A stretch of 5,269 nucleotides of DNA from Bdellovibrio sp. (GCA_017745015.1 JAGIAF010000233.1:1-5269), one strand, 5' to 3'. Positions 1 through 4,917 are shown, numbered from the stretch's first letter. Notes: generated from the letters alone by a model not told the origin. Translations and numbers: made by a program.

Positions 1-160
1 GACAGATCCAGGACAGTACTCGGTTCGTCCAAGTTTTATTGAAAGAGCGCAGCAACAGTTTTCTCGTCACGATCTGAAGCGTTCTTGTGAACTCTTGGAT
101 CGGTTGCTGTCGAATGAAAATATCAACCGTGAAAAGCTCTTAGAGCTATTTCCATTCTAA
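1..160 (+). CDS. 3' end of an unidentified protein (52 residues visible)
   Basis: An open frame enters from the left edge (codons from base 2) and ends at a TAA at 158-160, giving 52 residues. The fragment is hydrophilic and probably all-helical, with arginine- and glutamine-rich helices around FIERAQQQFSRHDLKR and CELLDRLL, and it ends LLELFPF. There is no membrane segment or signal. The helix pattern is faintly reminiscent of the C-terminal domain of the DNA polymerase III delta subunit (HolA), but the usual closing motif of that family is not evident, so I do not assign it. The gene converges with the minus-strand barrel gene; their stop codons are 12 bp apart, and no terminator hairpin is visible between them. 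The coding call rests on an uninterrupted frame, natural amino-acid composition and tight fit to the neighbour. Confidence 0.7.
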   Translation, partial: TDPGQYSVRPSFIERAQQQFSRHDLKRSCELLDRLLSNENINREKLLELFPF

Positions 161-172
161 GTCAGGTTTATT

Positions 173-1120
173 CTAAAATTTAAGGCTTACGCGCATATTA
201 ATACCAGGGTTGGCGGCGTAGCCATGTTTCTCGGCCCAGCTCAGGTTGGGTACGACCTGATAGTCTAAAATGTTTTTATAAAGAATTTGGCTAAAAGAAG
301 TTGAAAGGCTGAAGGCCGTCAGTTGGTAATTTGGACGGTTGGTAAAATTGGCGAACATATTGTAAGAAATGTTTGAAGTGGAGCTGAACCATTGGCCCAC
401 GGCAATACCGTTTGTGACATTATAGTTGTGATCGCGTCCCTGATAGTCCCCTTCATTTACTAATGTAAGATTGTAGTACTTACTCAAAACAAAGTTGAAA
501 TTCAGACCTTGGAAACTGCCGGTACCTTGATCGGCATCAGCATAAAACTGCAGCTTTGGATTGATGCGATAATTTTTCCCCCGTTGAACGATGCTTTCAA
601 ACGTCAGCGTGTGAGAGATCTTGAGCCATCCCGAAAAGCTCACGCGAGGTTGGAAGGTTGTCTTAACTTCGCCTAATTGGGTGAAGAATCCAACGGAAGC
701 ACCGTAGTCCTTTGTACGTGGTTGAGTACGAATATAGGTTTGTGCAACCCCACGCTCCGCTGTCTCGTCATAGTTGGTAAATGTGACTTGCCAATATTCT
801 TCCAGATTCGGAAGACGCAAGTTGAGGTTGAAGGCAAAGTCCTCTTTGAAGGCTTCTTTTTCTGAATAGTAAAGCCAGCTCTCCAGTGTAACAGATGTCG
901 GGTTCTGAGCGGTGGTATATTGTTTCCCCGCTAAGAACAGATCCAAACCGTCCGCCATATTGTCGACGAAGCGCGAGATATAGAGATTGGATTTAATCAG
1001 CTCATCTTCCAAGTCCGCATGGGGCTTTGACGGAATGATCTCCTGATCCAGCGCAAAGCCGGAGCTTGCAATAAACAAGCTTAAGAAGATCAATAAAGAT
1101 AATGATTTTTTCGTCTGCAC
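173..1120 (-). CDS. Predicted outer-membrane beta-barrel protein, 315 aa, secreted
   Basis: I do not recognise a named family. The start is GTG at 1120: an in-frame TAA lies two codons upstream, so no longer version exists, and GGAG stands 8 nt before the GTG. Residues 1-23 form a Sec signal peptide: lysines at 4-5, a hydrophobic core at 7-18, and a likely cut after the A of SGFA. The mature protein is rich in aromatic residues and in alternating polar/hydrophobic stretches typical of transmembrane beta strands (around 160-180, 207-225, 252-280 and the last 30 residues). It ends in a strand finishing LKF, with the C-terminal phenylalanine that the BAM machinery recognises in many outer-membrane proteins. 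It has few or no cysteines. It is therefore probably an outer-membrane barrel of unknown cargo or function. It diverges from another predicted envelope barrel whose start is 16 bp away, which suggests related expression. Confidence 0.85.
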   Translation of the reverse strand: MQTKKSLSLLIFLSLFIASSGFALDQEIIPSKPHADLEDELIKSNLYISRFVDNMADGLDLFLAGKQYTTAQNPTSVTLESWLYYSEKEAFKEDFAFNLNLRLPNLEEYWQVTFTNYDETAERGVAQTYIRTQPRTKDYGASVGFFTQLGEVKTTFQPRVSFSGWLKISHTLTFESIVQRGKNYRINPKLQFYADADQGTGSFQGLNFNFVLSKYYNLTLVNEGDYQGRDHNYNVTNGIAVGQWFSSTSNISYNMFANFTNRPNYQLTAFSLSTSFSQILYKNILDYQVVPNLSWAEKHGYAANPGINMRVSLKF

Positions 1121-1136
1121 CCTTTAATCTCCAAAC

Positions 1137-1832
1137 ATGGTCTATTCTAAACGGACATTGATGTTGTTGTCTCTGAGTATCTTTGCGCTGTTTGCAGAAA
1201 CAGCTCAAGGCTATGTTCCGCAGCGGGGCAACGTCACCTTCACCTTAGGTCCTTATGTTTACAGAACGAACTATGATGGGATCTTGTCAGAGAATAATCC
1301 TTGGGAATCGGGGATCTCGTTGGTGGCAAATGGCGACGTCAGTGACCATGGCGCCTTAGAAATTGCTGCGATCTATATGTACAAGAATTACTTTCGTGAA
1401 GAGAGCGGCAAAGCCATCGCCGAGCGTGCGCAACTTATGCATATCACTGTGGGGTATCGTCGCTATTGGGCGCCATCGTTTTCAACGTCTTTGGCATTGT
1501 ACACGTCGTACCCCATGGGTGATACGACAACAGTCCATAATGACTTCACCGCAGCAGATCAGATGCAAACTTCAGGGCGCTCGGGCAGTGAGAGTGGTCT
1601 TGATTTAGCTCTTCAAGGAGAGCTGTGGAATTCTGGACGTTATGCAATTTGGCTTGAGACAAGGTATTCCTATGCCATCATTGAAAAATCCCATGAGTAT
1701 TCGGATCAATATGGAGCTATGATTGGTCTTCGGTACTTCTTTCAAGCCCGGGTTGCTAAACCAAAAGAGCTTGTAAAGCCCACACCACCAGCACCGCCGC
1801 CGCAAAGCCCTCAGTTGGAACCTCGGAAATAG
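1137..1832 (+). CDS. Predicted secreted beta-barrel protein with proline-rich C-terminal tail, 231 aa
   Basis: No named family is recognised. The ATG at 1137 gives a good signal peptide: K5-R6, a hydrophobic core at about 8-20, and a likely cleavage after AQG (residue 25) or A23. No clear Shine-Dalgarno sequence precedes it. The internal ATG at codon 9 is possible but would remove the positive n-region, so 1137 is preferred. A GATAAT at 1098-1103, inside the opposite gene, is a possible -10 without a clear -35. Residues 26-202 alternate tyrosine-rich amphipathic strands with short loops, as in small outer-membrane barrels, and the last strand ends GLRYFF. After it comes a 29-residue tail with nine prolines and several lysines, including TPPAPPP. 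A tail beyond the final strand is unusual for a simple barrel and may extend into the periplasm. Role unknown; probably an envelope protein. Confidence 0.82.
   Translation: MVYSKRTLMLLSLSIFALFAETAQGYVPQRGNVTFTLGPYVYRTNYDGILSENNPWESGISLVANGDVSDHGALEIAAIYMYKNYFREESGKAIAERAQLMHITVGYRRYWAPSFSTSLALYTSYPMGDTTTVHNDFTAADQMQTSGRSGSESGLDLALQGELWNSGRYAIWLETRYSYAIIEKSHEYSDQYGAMIGLRYFFQARVAKPKELVKPTPPAPPPQSPQLEPRK
1144..1173 (-). promoter_or_regulatory. Candidate sigma70-type promoter for the 173-1120 gene
   Basis: Read on the minus strand, GAGACA (1168-1173, four of six matches to the -35 consensus) is followed after 18 bp by TAGAAT (1144-1149, five of six matches to the -10). Transcription would begin near 1137, leaving a 5' leader of about 16 nt that contains the GGAG upstream of the GTG start. 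The site lies entirely inside the first codons of the divergent plus-strand gene. It was found by eye only. Confidence 0.3.
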
Positions 1833-1887
1833 TCGAGTGTATGAATGCATATGGGAATAAGATAAATCCAGGTATCTAATGTCTTCT

Positions 1888-1893
1888 AGGAGG
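1888..1893 (+). promoter_or_regulatory. Strong ribosome binding site of the 67-aa basic protein
   Basis: AGGAGG, a perfect Shine-Dalgarno core, ends 5 nt before the ATG at 1899. It settles the start of this small gene and argues against an overlapping open frame starting at 1879, which has no such site. Confidence 0.8.
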
Positions 1894-1898
1894 ACATT

Positions 1899-2102
1899 AT
1901 GCCACGTGGATCAAAAGAATCATACAGCGGAAAACAAAAAAGAATGGCTCAACATATTGAGGAGAGCGAGAAAAAAGAAGGTCGCTCCGGAAAAAGAGCA
2001 GCACAAATCGCTTGGGCCACTGTCAATAAAAGAACTGGGGGAGCTGCGAAAAAGAAATCGGCCTCGTCAGCATCTAAGAGATCACGCTCAAAAGCTCACT
2101 AG
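1899..2102 (+). CDS. Small basic protein of the MPRGSK...AWATVNK family, 67 aa
   Basis: The protein opens with MPRGSKESY, continues with KQKRMAQHIEES (about 12-23) and carries AWATVNK at 38-44. I recall this pattern from a widespread family of short bacterial proteins often labelled 'plasmid stabilization' or 'Rho-like' with little experimental support. The usual members have an HIEE...AWATVNK core followed by a glycine/lysine-rich end. Here the tail (49-67) is a string of lysine, arginine, serine and alanine, resembling a histone H1-like tail, so nucleic-acid binding is a reasonable inference but unproven. There is no signal peptide or membrane segment, so it should be cytoplasmic. The start is fixed by an AGGAGG at 1888-1893. 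It lies 66 bp after the barrel gene and converges on the DUF3817 gene, with a hairpin starting 5 bp after its TAG stop. Confidence 0.87.
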   Translation: MPRGSKESYSGKQKRMAQHIEESEKKEGRSGKRAAQIAWATVNKRTGGAAKKKSASSASKRSRSKAH

Positions 2103-2103
2103 T

Positions 2104-2136
2104 AAAAAAAGCAATGGCCGAAGTGGCCATTGCTTT
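2104..2136 (-). terminator. Rho-independent terminator of the DUF3817 gene, possibly bidirectional
   Basis: A perfect 12-bp stem (2108-2119 with 2125-2136, core GCAATGGCC) closes a 5-nt loop. On the minus strand it is followed by an uninterrupted run of seven T (2104-2110 on the plus strand reads all A, partly used by the stem), the textbook arrangement for terminating the DUF3817 transcript. On the plus strand only a broken T-rich stretch follows, so stopping of the 67-aa gene's transcript there would be weaker. Confidence 0.85.
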
Positions 2137-2143
2137 CATCTTC

Positions 2144-2428
2144 TTAAGCTTTTTCTGCCTTAAGATATTTTCTTTCAAACCAGAATGTTCCTGCTGGCAG
2201 AACGGCAGCCACAAATGCCCACATTTTTGTTTTTGTCGGCCAATTCATCTCCGAAGCAATGAAGTTTGCAAACAAAATGTAAGCGACGAACAATCCACCA
2301 TGGATCGGGCCCATCGTTTTTACGAAAGCTGGATTGCCAGCCATGTATTTCATTGGCATTGCGATGAAAAGAAGAATCAAGAACGAAGCGCCTTCGAGCC
2401 AACCTAGAATTTTAAAAGCTGATACCAT
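2144..2428 (-). CDS. DUF3817 family small integral membrane protein, 94 aa
   Basis: The sequence matches my memory of DUF3817 closely: LEGASFL at 11-17, MPMKYMAG at 24-31, a GPIHGGLFVAY block at 40-50, and LPAGTFWFE at 77-85. Length (about 90 residues) and three hydrophobic segments (roughly 5-28, 42-60 and 68-84) are usual for the family, whose biochemical role is not known to me. The conserved H43-G44 pair and the charged residues beside segments 1 and 3 are typical. The ATG at 2428 is chosen because AAGGAG lies 6 nt upstream and the family similarity begins right there. The frame is open for 40 further codons upstream, but that stretch has non-family composition. It sits in the inner membrane. 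It is transcribed away from the pseudopilin operon and has its own terminator at 2104-2136. Confidence 0.92.
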   Translation of the reverse strand: MVSAFKILGWLEGASFLILLFIAMPMKYMAGNPAFVKTMGPIHGGLFVAYILFANFIASEMNWPTKTKMWAFVAAVLPAGTFWFERKYLKAEKA

Positions 2429-2584
2429 GGAGTACTCCTTAAATGACTCCAACCTATCTGCTTCTGTCGTATAAGGCACTAAAAATACTTTGCTAGTGGT
2501 GCAACATATTAATGCGTGTTTCATTTTGGGATTTTTCGAAGGGAGCAATCAGTTATTCCTTAGATATTCCGATATGTTTCTTGA
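2429..2584. other. 156-bp divergent intergenic region between DUF3817 and the pseudopilin operon
   Basis: This AT-rich stretch must hold the promoters for both the DUF3817 gene (minus) and the pseudopilin operon (plus), since nothing else lies between them. I searched by eye for paired -35/-10 elements on both strands. I saw only isolated AT-rich hexamers (for example around 2505-2513 and 2561-2566) without an acceptable partner at 16-18 bp, so no promoter is called. No RNA gene or terminator is visible. Confidence 0.6.
2435..2440 (-). promoter_or_regulatory. Ribosome binding site that fixes the DUF3817 start
   Basis: AAGGAG on the minus strand ends 6 nt before the ATG at 2428. It lies in the 12-nt loop of a possible small hairpin formed by GGAGT (2446-2450) and ACTCC (2429-2433), a 5-bp stem that may be only incidental. 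Confidence 0.75.
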
Positions 2585-3358
2585 ATGAACCGCAAAGGCA
2601 TGACTCTTACAAATATTCTTGTTGCAATCGCCTTGGCAGGAGTCGCATCTTCTGTCCTGCTCTATATTCAAACAATTGTTAATAAGAATCTCTCAAAGGT
2701 GAGCAATCAATCATCGCTCGTCCTTTTGGAATCTGATGTTATGCGAATCACGGAAAATCCAAGAATCTGCGCTGAAGCGTTTTGGAGCAGCGGTGTGATT
2801 CCAGCTTATTTGGGAACTACGATCCCTTTGAGTGAAATCAAAATTGGCAATATGCCTGTTGCAAAAGTCGGCGCTATTTTTGATCGAGGAGTTAAAGTCG
2901 ATAGCATCGAAATCGTTTCCAAAAGTTCCACCGGGATTGTTGTGGCAAATGCCTTCCGCCGCTGGGATGCAGATTTGAAAGTTGAGTTCTCTGATATCTC
3001 CGGAAGCACGAGCTCGAAGGTTGTAAAAACCTTTCCGCTGTCATTGCGAACGGTTGGATCCAGCGGTCGCATTGAGGCTTGCGGTCGTACTGAAGCAGTT
3101 TCGACAGGAGCCGCACTTGGTTATAGTTGCGACATGAACACAGGAATGGAGTCTCCAAATGTTTATTCGCGCACAGTCGCAGGAAAAGTATTTCGCGTGA
3201 TGCGCTATGCGTATTTCACAAATCCGCAGATTCATGACGGTGGTAAATCAGGAAGCGATGATACGGCGACGTACTATTGTGTGCAACAAGCCTCTGATTT
3301 GGGAAGAAACGGCTCCCTCGGAGTTTGTATTAGTAAAGAGGCCTGTGTATGGCGTTAA
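2585..3358 (+). CDS. Six-cysteine prepilin-like protein 1 (minor pseudopilin), 257 aa
   Basis: The N-terminus MNRKG then MTLTNILVAIALAG is a type IV prepilin leader: a short basic peptide ending in glycine, then a hydrophobic helix (about 11-30) that would anchor the protein in the inner membrane until assembly. Cleavage is expected after G5, with methionine as mature residue 1. Mature position 5 is asparagine instead of the usual glutamate. The rest is a globular periplasmic domain with cysteines at 62, 166, 182, 232, 248 and 254, in the same order as in the next two genes. It ends CVWR. The block VDSIEI (about 105-110), followed by a strand-rich region and FPLSLRTV before C166, is echoed in both neighbours. 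The ATG at 2585 is preceded directly by an in-frame TGA, so no longer start exists; no Shine-Dalgarno is evident. It is the first gene of a three-gene operon and overlaps the next by 10 bp. It probably works as a minor pilin or pseudopilin. Confidence 0.88.
   Translation: MNRKGMTLTNILVAIALAGVASSVLLYIQTIVNKNLSKVSNQSSLVLLESDVMRITENPRICAEAFWSSGVIPAYLGTTIPLSEIKIGNMPVAKVGAIFDRGVKVDSIEIVSKSSTGIVVANAFRRWDADLKVEFSDISGSTSSKVVKTFPLSLRTVGSSGRIEACGRTEAVSTGAALGYSCDMNTGMESPNVYSRTVAGKVFRVMRYAYFTNPQIHDGGKSGSDDTATYYCVQQASDLGRNGSLGVCISKEACVWR
3338..3341 (+). promoter_or_regulatory. Ribosome binding site of pseudopilin 2, inside the end of pseudopilin 1
   Basis: AAAGAGG ends 7 nt before the ATG at 3349, with GAGG at 3338-3341. 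The site lies within the last codons of the upstream gene, so translation of gene 2 is likely coupled to that of gene 1. Confidence 0.65.
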
Positions 3359-4074
3359 ATACTTTGCGTAACAATCGCGGCTCTTTGCTGATGACGACAA
3401 TGATTTTTGTCGGCACCGTGGCGGTCATCTTAGGTCTTGCTGTTAAAATGAGTTTGAATAGTTCCCAGGATCGTGCCAATGAATCAAAGTCTGCGCAATT
3501 GGACATCGTGATCGGTGCTGTTCGCGCGGCCCTGGTGCAGCAAACTCAGTGCGGTCAGGTCTTCGGTGGAATCACTTATGCTGGAGAGGCGAGACCTGTT
3601 CCCAGTGTCACCGTTGTAAAAGGCAATCCTATAGCAGTGGGAACTGCGGTGGGGCCGGGCCTCCAGGTGAGTGAAATTTCCTTGGTACCTATTGTGGGAA
3701 AAGGTTCGCGCGAATTGTCTGATGGTTCGCGAGTTCATTTTGCGAATCTGCATTTTGAATATGCTGGCGGCTCCAGTTGGATTTCTAGAAAAAAACAAAT
3801 AGATGTGCCTTTGCGTATTGTGGTGAATCCCGCTAAGCAAATTATCAGCTGTGGTGATGAAGCTTTCTATACGGCGATCGAACAGGCGGATAATATCTGC
3901 TACAACACCAACCTAAAGCATCGCGCTACGCCCGTTATTTTGGGCGCGACATTTGATGCCTATTACATTGTTTATAATCGTGACAGTGGCTTGAGATACT
4001 ATTGCGTGATTCCGCGCGGAAGTGATGCGGGCTTTTTAACGGCCTGCTTTGATGGGCGGTGTATGTGGAATTAA
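3349..4074 (+). CDS. Six-cysteine prepilin-like protein 2 (PilX/GspK-like N-terminus), 241 aa
   Basis: The first residues, ending NNRG at 11, are followed by SLLMTTMIFVGTVAVILGLA, a leader and hydrophobic helix resembling those of PilX or GspK minor pilins, where the glutamate at mature +5 is often absent; here that position is threonine (T16). Cleavage after G11 is inferred. A helical stalk rich in asparagine, serine and charged residues (about 35-62) leads into a globular domain with cysteines at 68, 168, 184, 219, 233 and 238, in register with the two flanking genes. The stretch VSEISLVP (107-114), a middle strand region, and PLRIVVN before C168 correspond to blocks in the neighbours. The protein ends CMWN, three residues after the last cysteine. 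The start ATG at 3349 has a GAGG site 7 nt upstream. It overlaps gene 1 by 10 bp and gene 3 by 16 bp. Likely part of the same pilus or pseudopilus sub-complex. Confidence 0.85.
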   Translation: MALNTLRNNRGSLLMTTMIFVGTVAVILGLAVKMSLNSSQDRANESKSAQLDIVIGAVRAALVQQTQCGQVFGGITYAGEARPVPSVTVVKGNPIAVGTAVGPGLQVSEISLVPIVGKGSRELSDGSRVHFANLHFEYAGGSSWISRKKQIDVPLRIVVNPAKQIISCGDEAFYTAIEQADNICYNTNLKHRATPVILGATFDAYYIVYNRDSGLRYYCVIPRGSDAGFLTACFDGRCMWN

Positions 4075-4778
4075 GACGCAATCAAAAAGGTCTTTCAGTA
4101 TTAGAAGTTTTGGTGGCCGTCGGTATCATGCTTTTTGTTTTTATGGCGGCCTTGGAATTCTTTAGAGGTGCTTACAGCAAGCAAATTGAAGAAGAACAAT
4201 CAGCTTCATTCTATCAAGCTCTCTTGGTATTTGATTCCTACTTATCTGAGGACTCGACGTGTTCAATGAGTCTTGCGGGAAATCCTTCCCTGAATCCATA
4301 CAATGGGGGAAAAGCAAATTTACAGCGCTTGAAACGGCCTTCCGGCGATCTCTTCGTTGTGGGCCCATCAGAGCACGGTGTCGTGGTGGATAGCATCGAG
4401 CTTGAACCCACAGCGGGAATCACACCAATCACCAACAATGGTCATAAGTACTATGTGGTGGATTTAAGTGTTGCGGGTAAAACAAAATCAGGAAAGCCTA
4501 TCGACAATAAAAAATTCCCATTCCGGTTCGTTGTGAACACAGATATGGCAGGGAAGGTCTTAGGGTGCTCACGTTATCTTCAAGGTCAGGCCTTTATGAC
4601 CTGCAACCCAACGGGCTCTCTTGTGGGCAGTCGCACTATTCAAGGAATAAACTATTTGGTGTATTTGATTGCGCGGGAAAATGCCGGCGGAGCGATGAAT
4701 ATTTATTGTTTGAAAGCGCCCTCAGGCTCCGCAACACTTTATGTCTGCGGACCTAAGGGGCCGTGCTTAGTTAATTGA
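4059..4778 (+). CDS. Six-cysteine prepilin-like protein 3 with canonical N-methylation motif, 239 aa
   Basis: The most typical prepilin of the trio: a leader ending NQKG (residue 11), then LSVLEVLVAVGIMLFVFMA with the canonical glutamate at mature +5 (E16). This is the signature of substrates of a PilD/GspO-type prepilin peptidase, and the overall look is closest to PilW or GspJ. Cysteines fall at 68, 170, 182, 217, 230 and 236, matching genes 1 and 2. VDSIELEP (110-117) and FPFRFVVN (153-160) are the blocks shared with them. It ends CLVN. The start is GTG at 4059, or possibly GTG at 4065, both without a convincing Shine-Dalgarno; both keep the leader. It overlaps gene 2 by 16 bp (10 bp if the second GTG is used), implying translational coupling. 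It is the last gene of the operon, and its 3' end overlaps the opposing microprotein gene by 8 bp. Confidence 0.9.
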   Translation: MYVELRRNQKGLSVLEVLVAVGIMLFVFMAALEFFRGAYSKQIEEEQSASFYQALLVFDSYLSEDSTCSMSLAGNPSLNPYNGGKANLQRLKRPSGDLFVVGPSEHGVVVDSIELEPTAGITPITNNGHKYYVVDLSVAGKTKSGKPIDNKKFPFRFVVNTDMAGKVLGCSRYLQGQAFMTCNPTGSLVGSRTIQGINYLVYLIARENAGGAMNIYCLKAPSGSATLYVCGPKGPCLVN

Positions 4779-4866
4779 TGTACGGATAAATCAAAAATCT
4801 AAAGGCGATCAATCCCACAACCAATAAACCCAAAATCATAATTCCACGTGATTCATTCTTCTTCAT
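4771..4866 (-). CDS. 31-aa single-pass membrane microprotein
   Basis: A complete small reading frame starts with ATG at 4866 and stops with TAA at 4771-4773. The product begins MKKNESRG, a short charged N-terminus, continues as a hydrophobic segment IMILGLLVVGLIAF (residues 9-22) and FLIYPYI, and ends with N31. This is the layout of small inner-membrane proteins. An AAGGA ribosome binding site lies 7 nt upstream at ideal spacing. The gene overlaps the 3' end of pseudopilin 3 by 8 bp in convergent orientation and lies downstream of a terminator for the minus-strand gene to its right, so it needs its own promoter or read-through. I recognise no family. It could be a subunit-like microprotein of a membrane complex, but nothing in the sequence says which. 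Confidence 0.65.
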   Translation of the reverse strand: MKKNESRGIMILGLLVVGLIAFRFLIYPYIN

Positions 4867-4873
4867 AAAACAA

Positions 4874-4878
4874 TCCTT
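4874..4878 (-). promoter_or_regulatory. Ribosome binding site of the 31-aa microprotein
   Basis: AAGGA on the minus strand, 7 nt before the ATG at 4866, within an otherwise A/T-rich leader. It is the main evidence that this short frame is translated. Confidence 0.65.
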
Positions 4879-4891
4879 TAAAAATAAAACT

Positions 4892-4917
4892 AAAAGCGTT
4901 CATCAATAGATGAGCGC
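4892..4917 (-). terminator. Hairpin terminator after the 4946-5263 gene
   Basis: Arms 4896-4904 and 4909-4917 form a 9-bp stem around a 4-nt loop. On the minus strand one pair is an A/C mismatch, but the hairpin is followed at once by TTTT and then a T-dominated run (to about 4881), starting 29 bp after the stop codon at 4946. On the plus strand the stem is better (a T-G wobble replaces the mismatch) but only GTTATTT follows. It may therefore also act weakly as the end of the pseudopilin operon transcript. Confidence 0.6.

Larger units (their letters stand above)
2585..4778 (+). other. Three-gene operon of paralogous six-cysteine pseudopilins
   Basis: The three genes run in the same direction with overlaps of 10 and 16 bp and no room for internal promoters between them. 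They share architecture, cysteine register and C-terminal motif, so tandem duplication followed by strong divergence is the simplest origin. The operon is bounded on the left by a divergent gene and on the right by convergent genes, so it is self-contained. No ATPase, platform protein, secretin or prepilin peptidase accompanies it, so the products must use an assembly machine encoded elsewhere. Confidence 0.8.

Noticed and set aside
1..160. Assignment of the left-edge fragment as DNA polymerase III delta subunit (HolA)
   Set aside because: Only a loose helical pattern agrees and the expected closing motif is missing; 52 residues are too few to name it.
1879..2163. A 94-codon plus-strand frame overlapping the 67-aa basic protein
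   Set aside because: It runs in another frame across a recognised family member, lacks a ribosome site, and its end reads through the terminator hairpin.
2114..2407. A 97-codon plus-strand frame opposite DUF3817
   Set aside because: It is antisense to a confidently assigned DUF3817 gene, and its translation is cysteine/histidine-rich noise of the kind expected from a shadow frame.
2429..2548. A 40-codon upstream extension of the DUF3817 frame starting at 2548
   Set aside because: Its residues do not fit the family, which begins at the ATG at 2428. A strong AAGGAG sits just before that ATG, and the extension would turn the promoter region into coding sequence.
2806..3235. Several minus-strand frames of 64-88 codons opposite pseudopilin 1
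   Set aside because: They overlap each other and a well-supported prepilin gene, with no ribosome sites or recognisable motifs.
3484..3840. A 118-codon minus-strand frame opposite pseudopilin 2
   Set aside because: Antisense to a gene whose cysteine pattern is conserved with its neighbours; the translation has no family resemblance or signal.
2900..4399. The identical 11-mer GATAGCATCGA at 2900-2910 and 4389-4399 as a DNA repeat or regulatory site
   Set aside because: Both copies encode the same D-S-I-E stretch at equivalent places in paralogous proteins, so shared ancestry of the coding sequence explains it.
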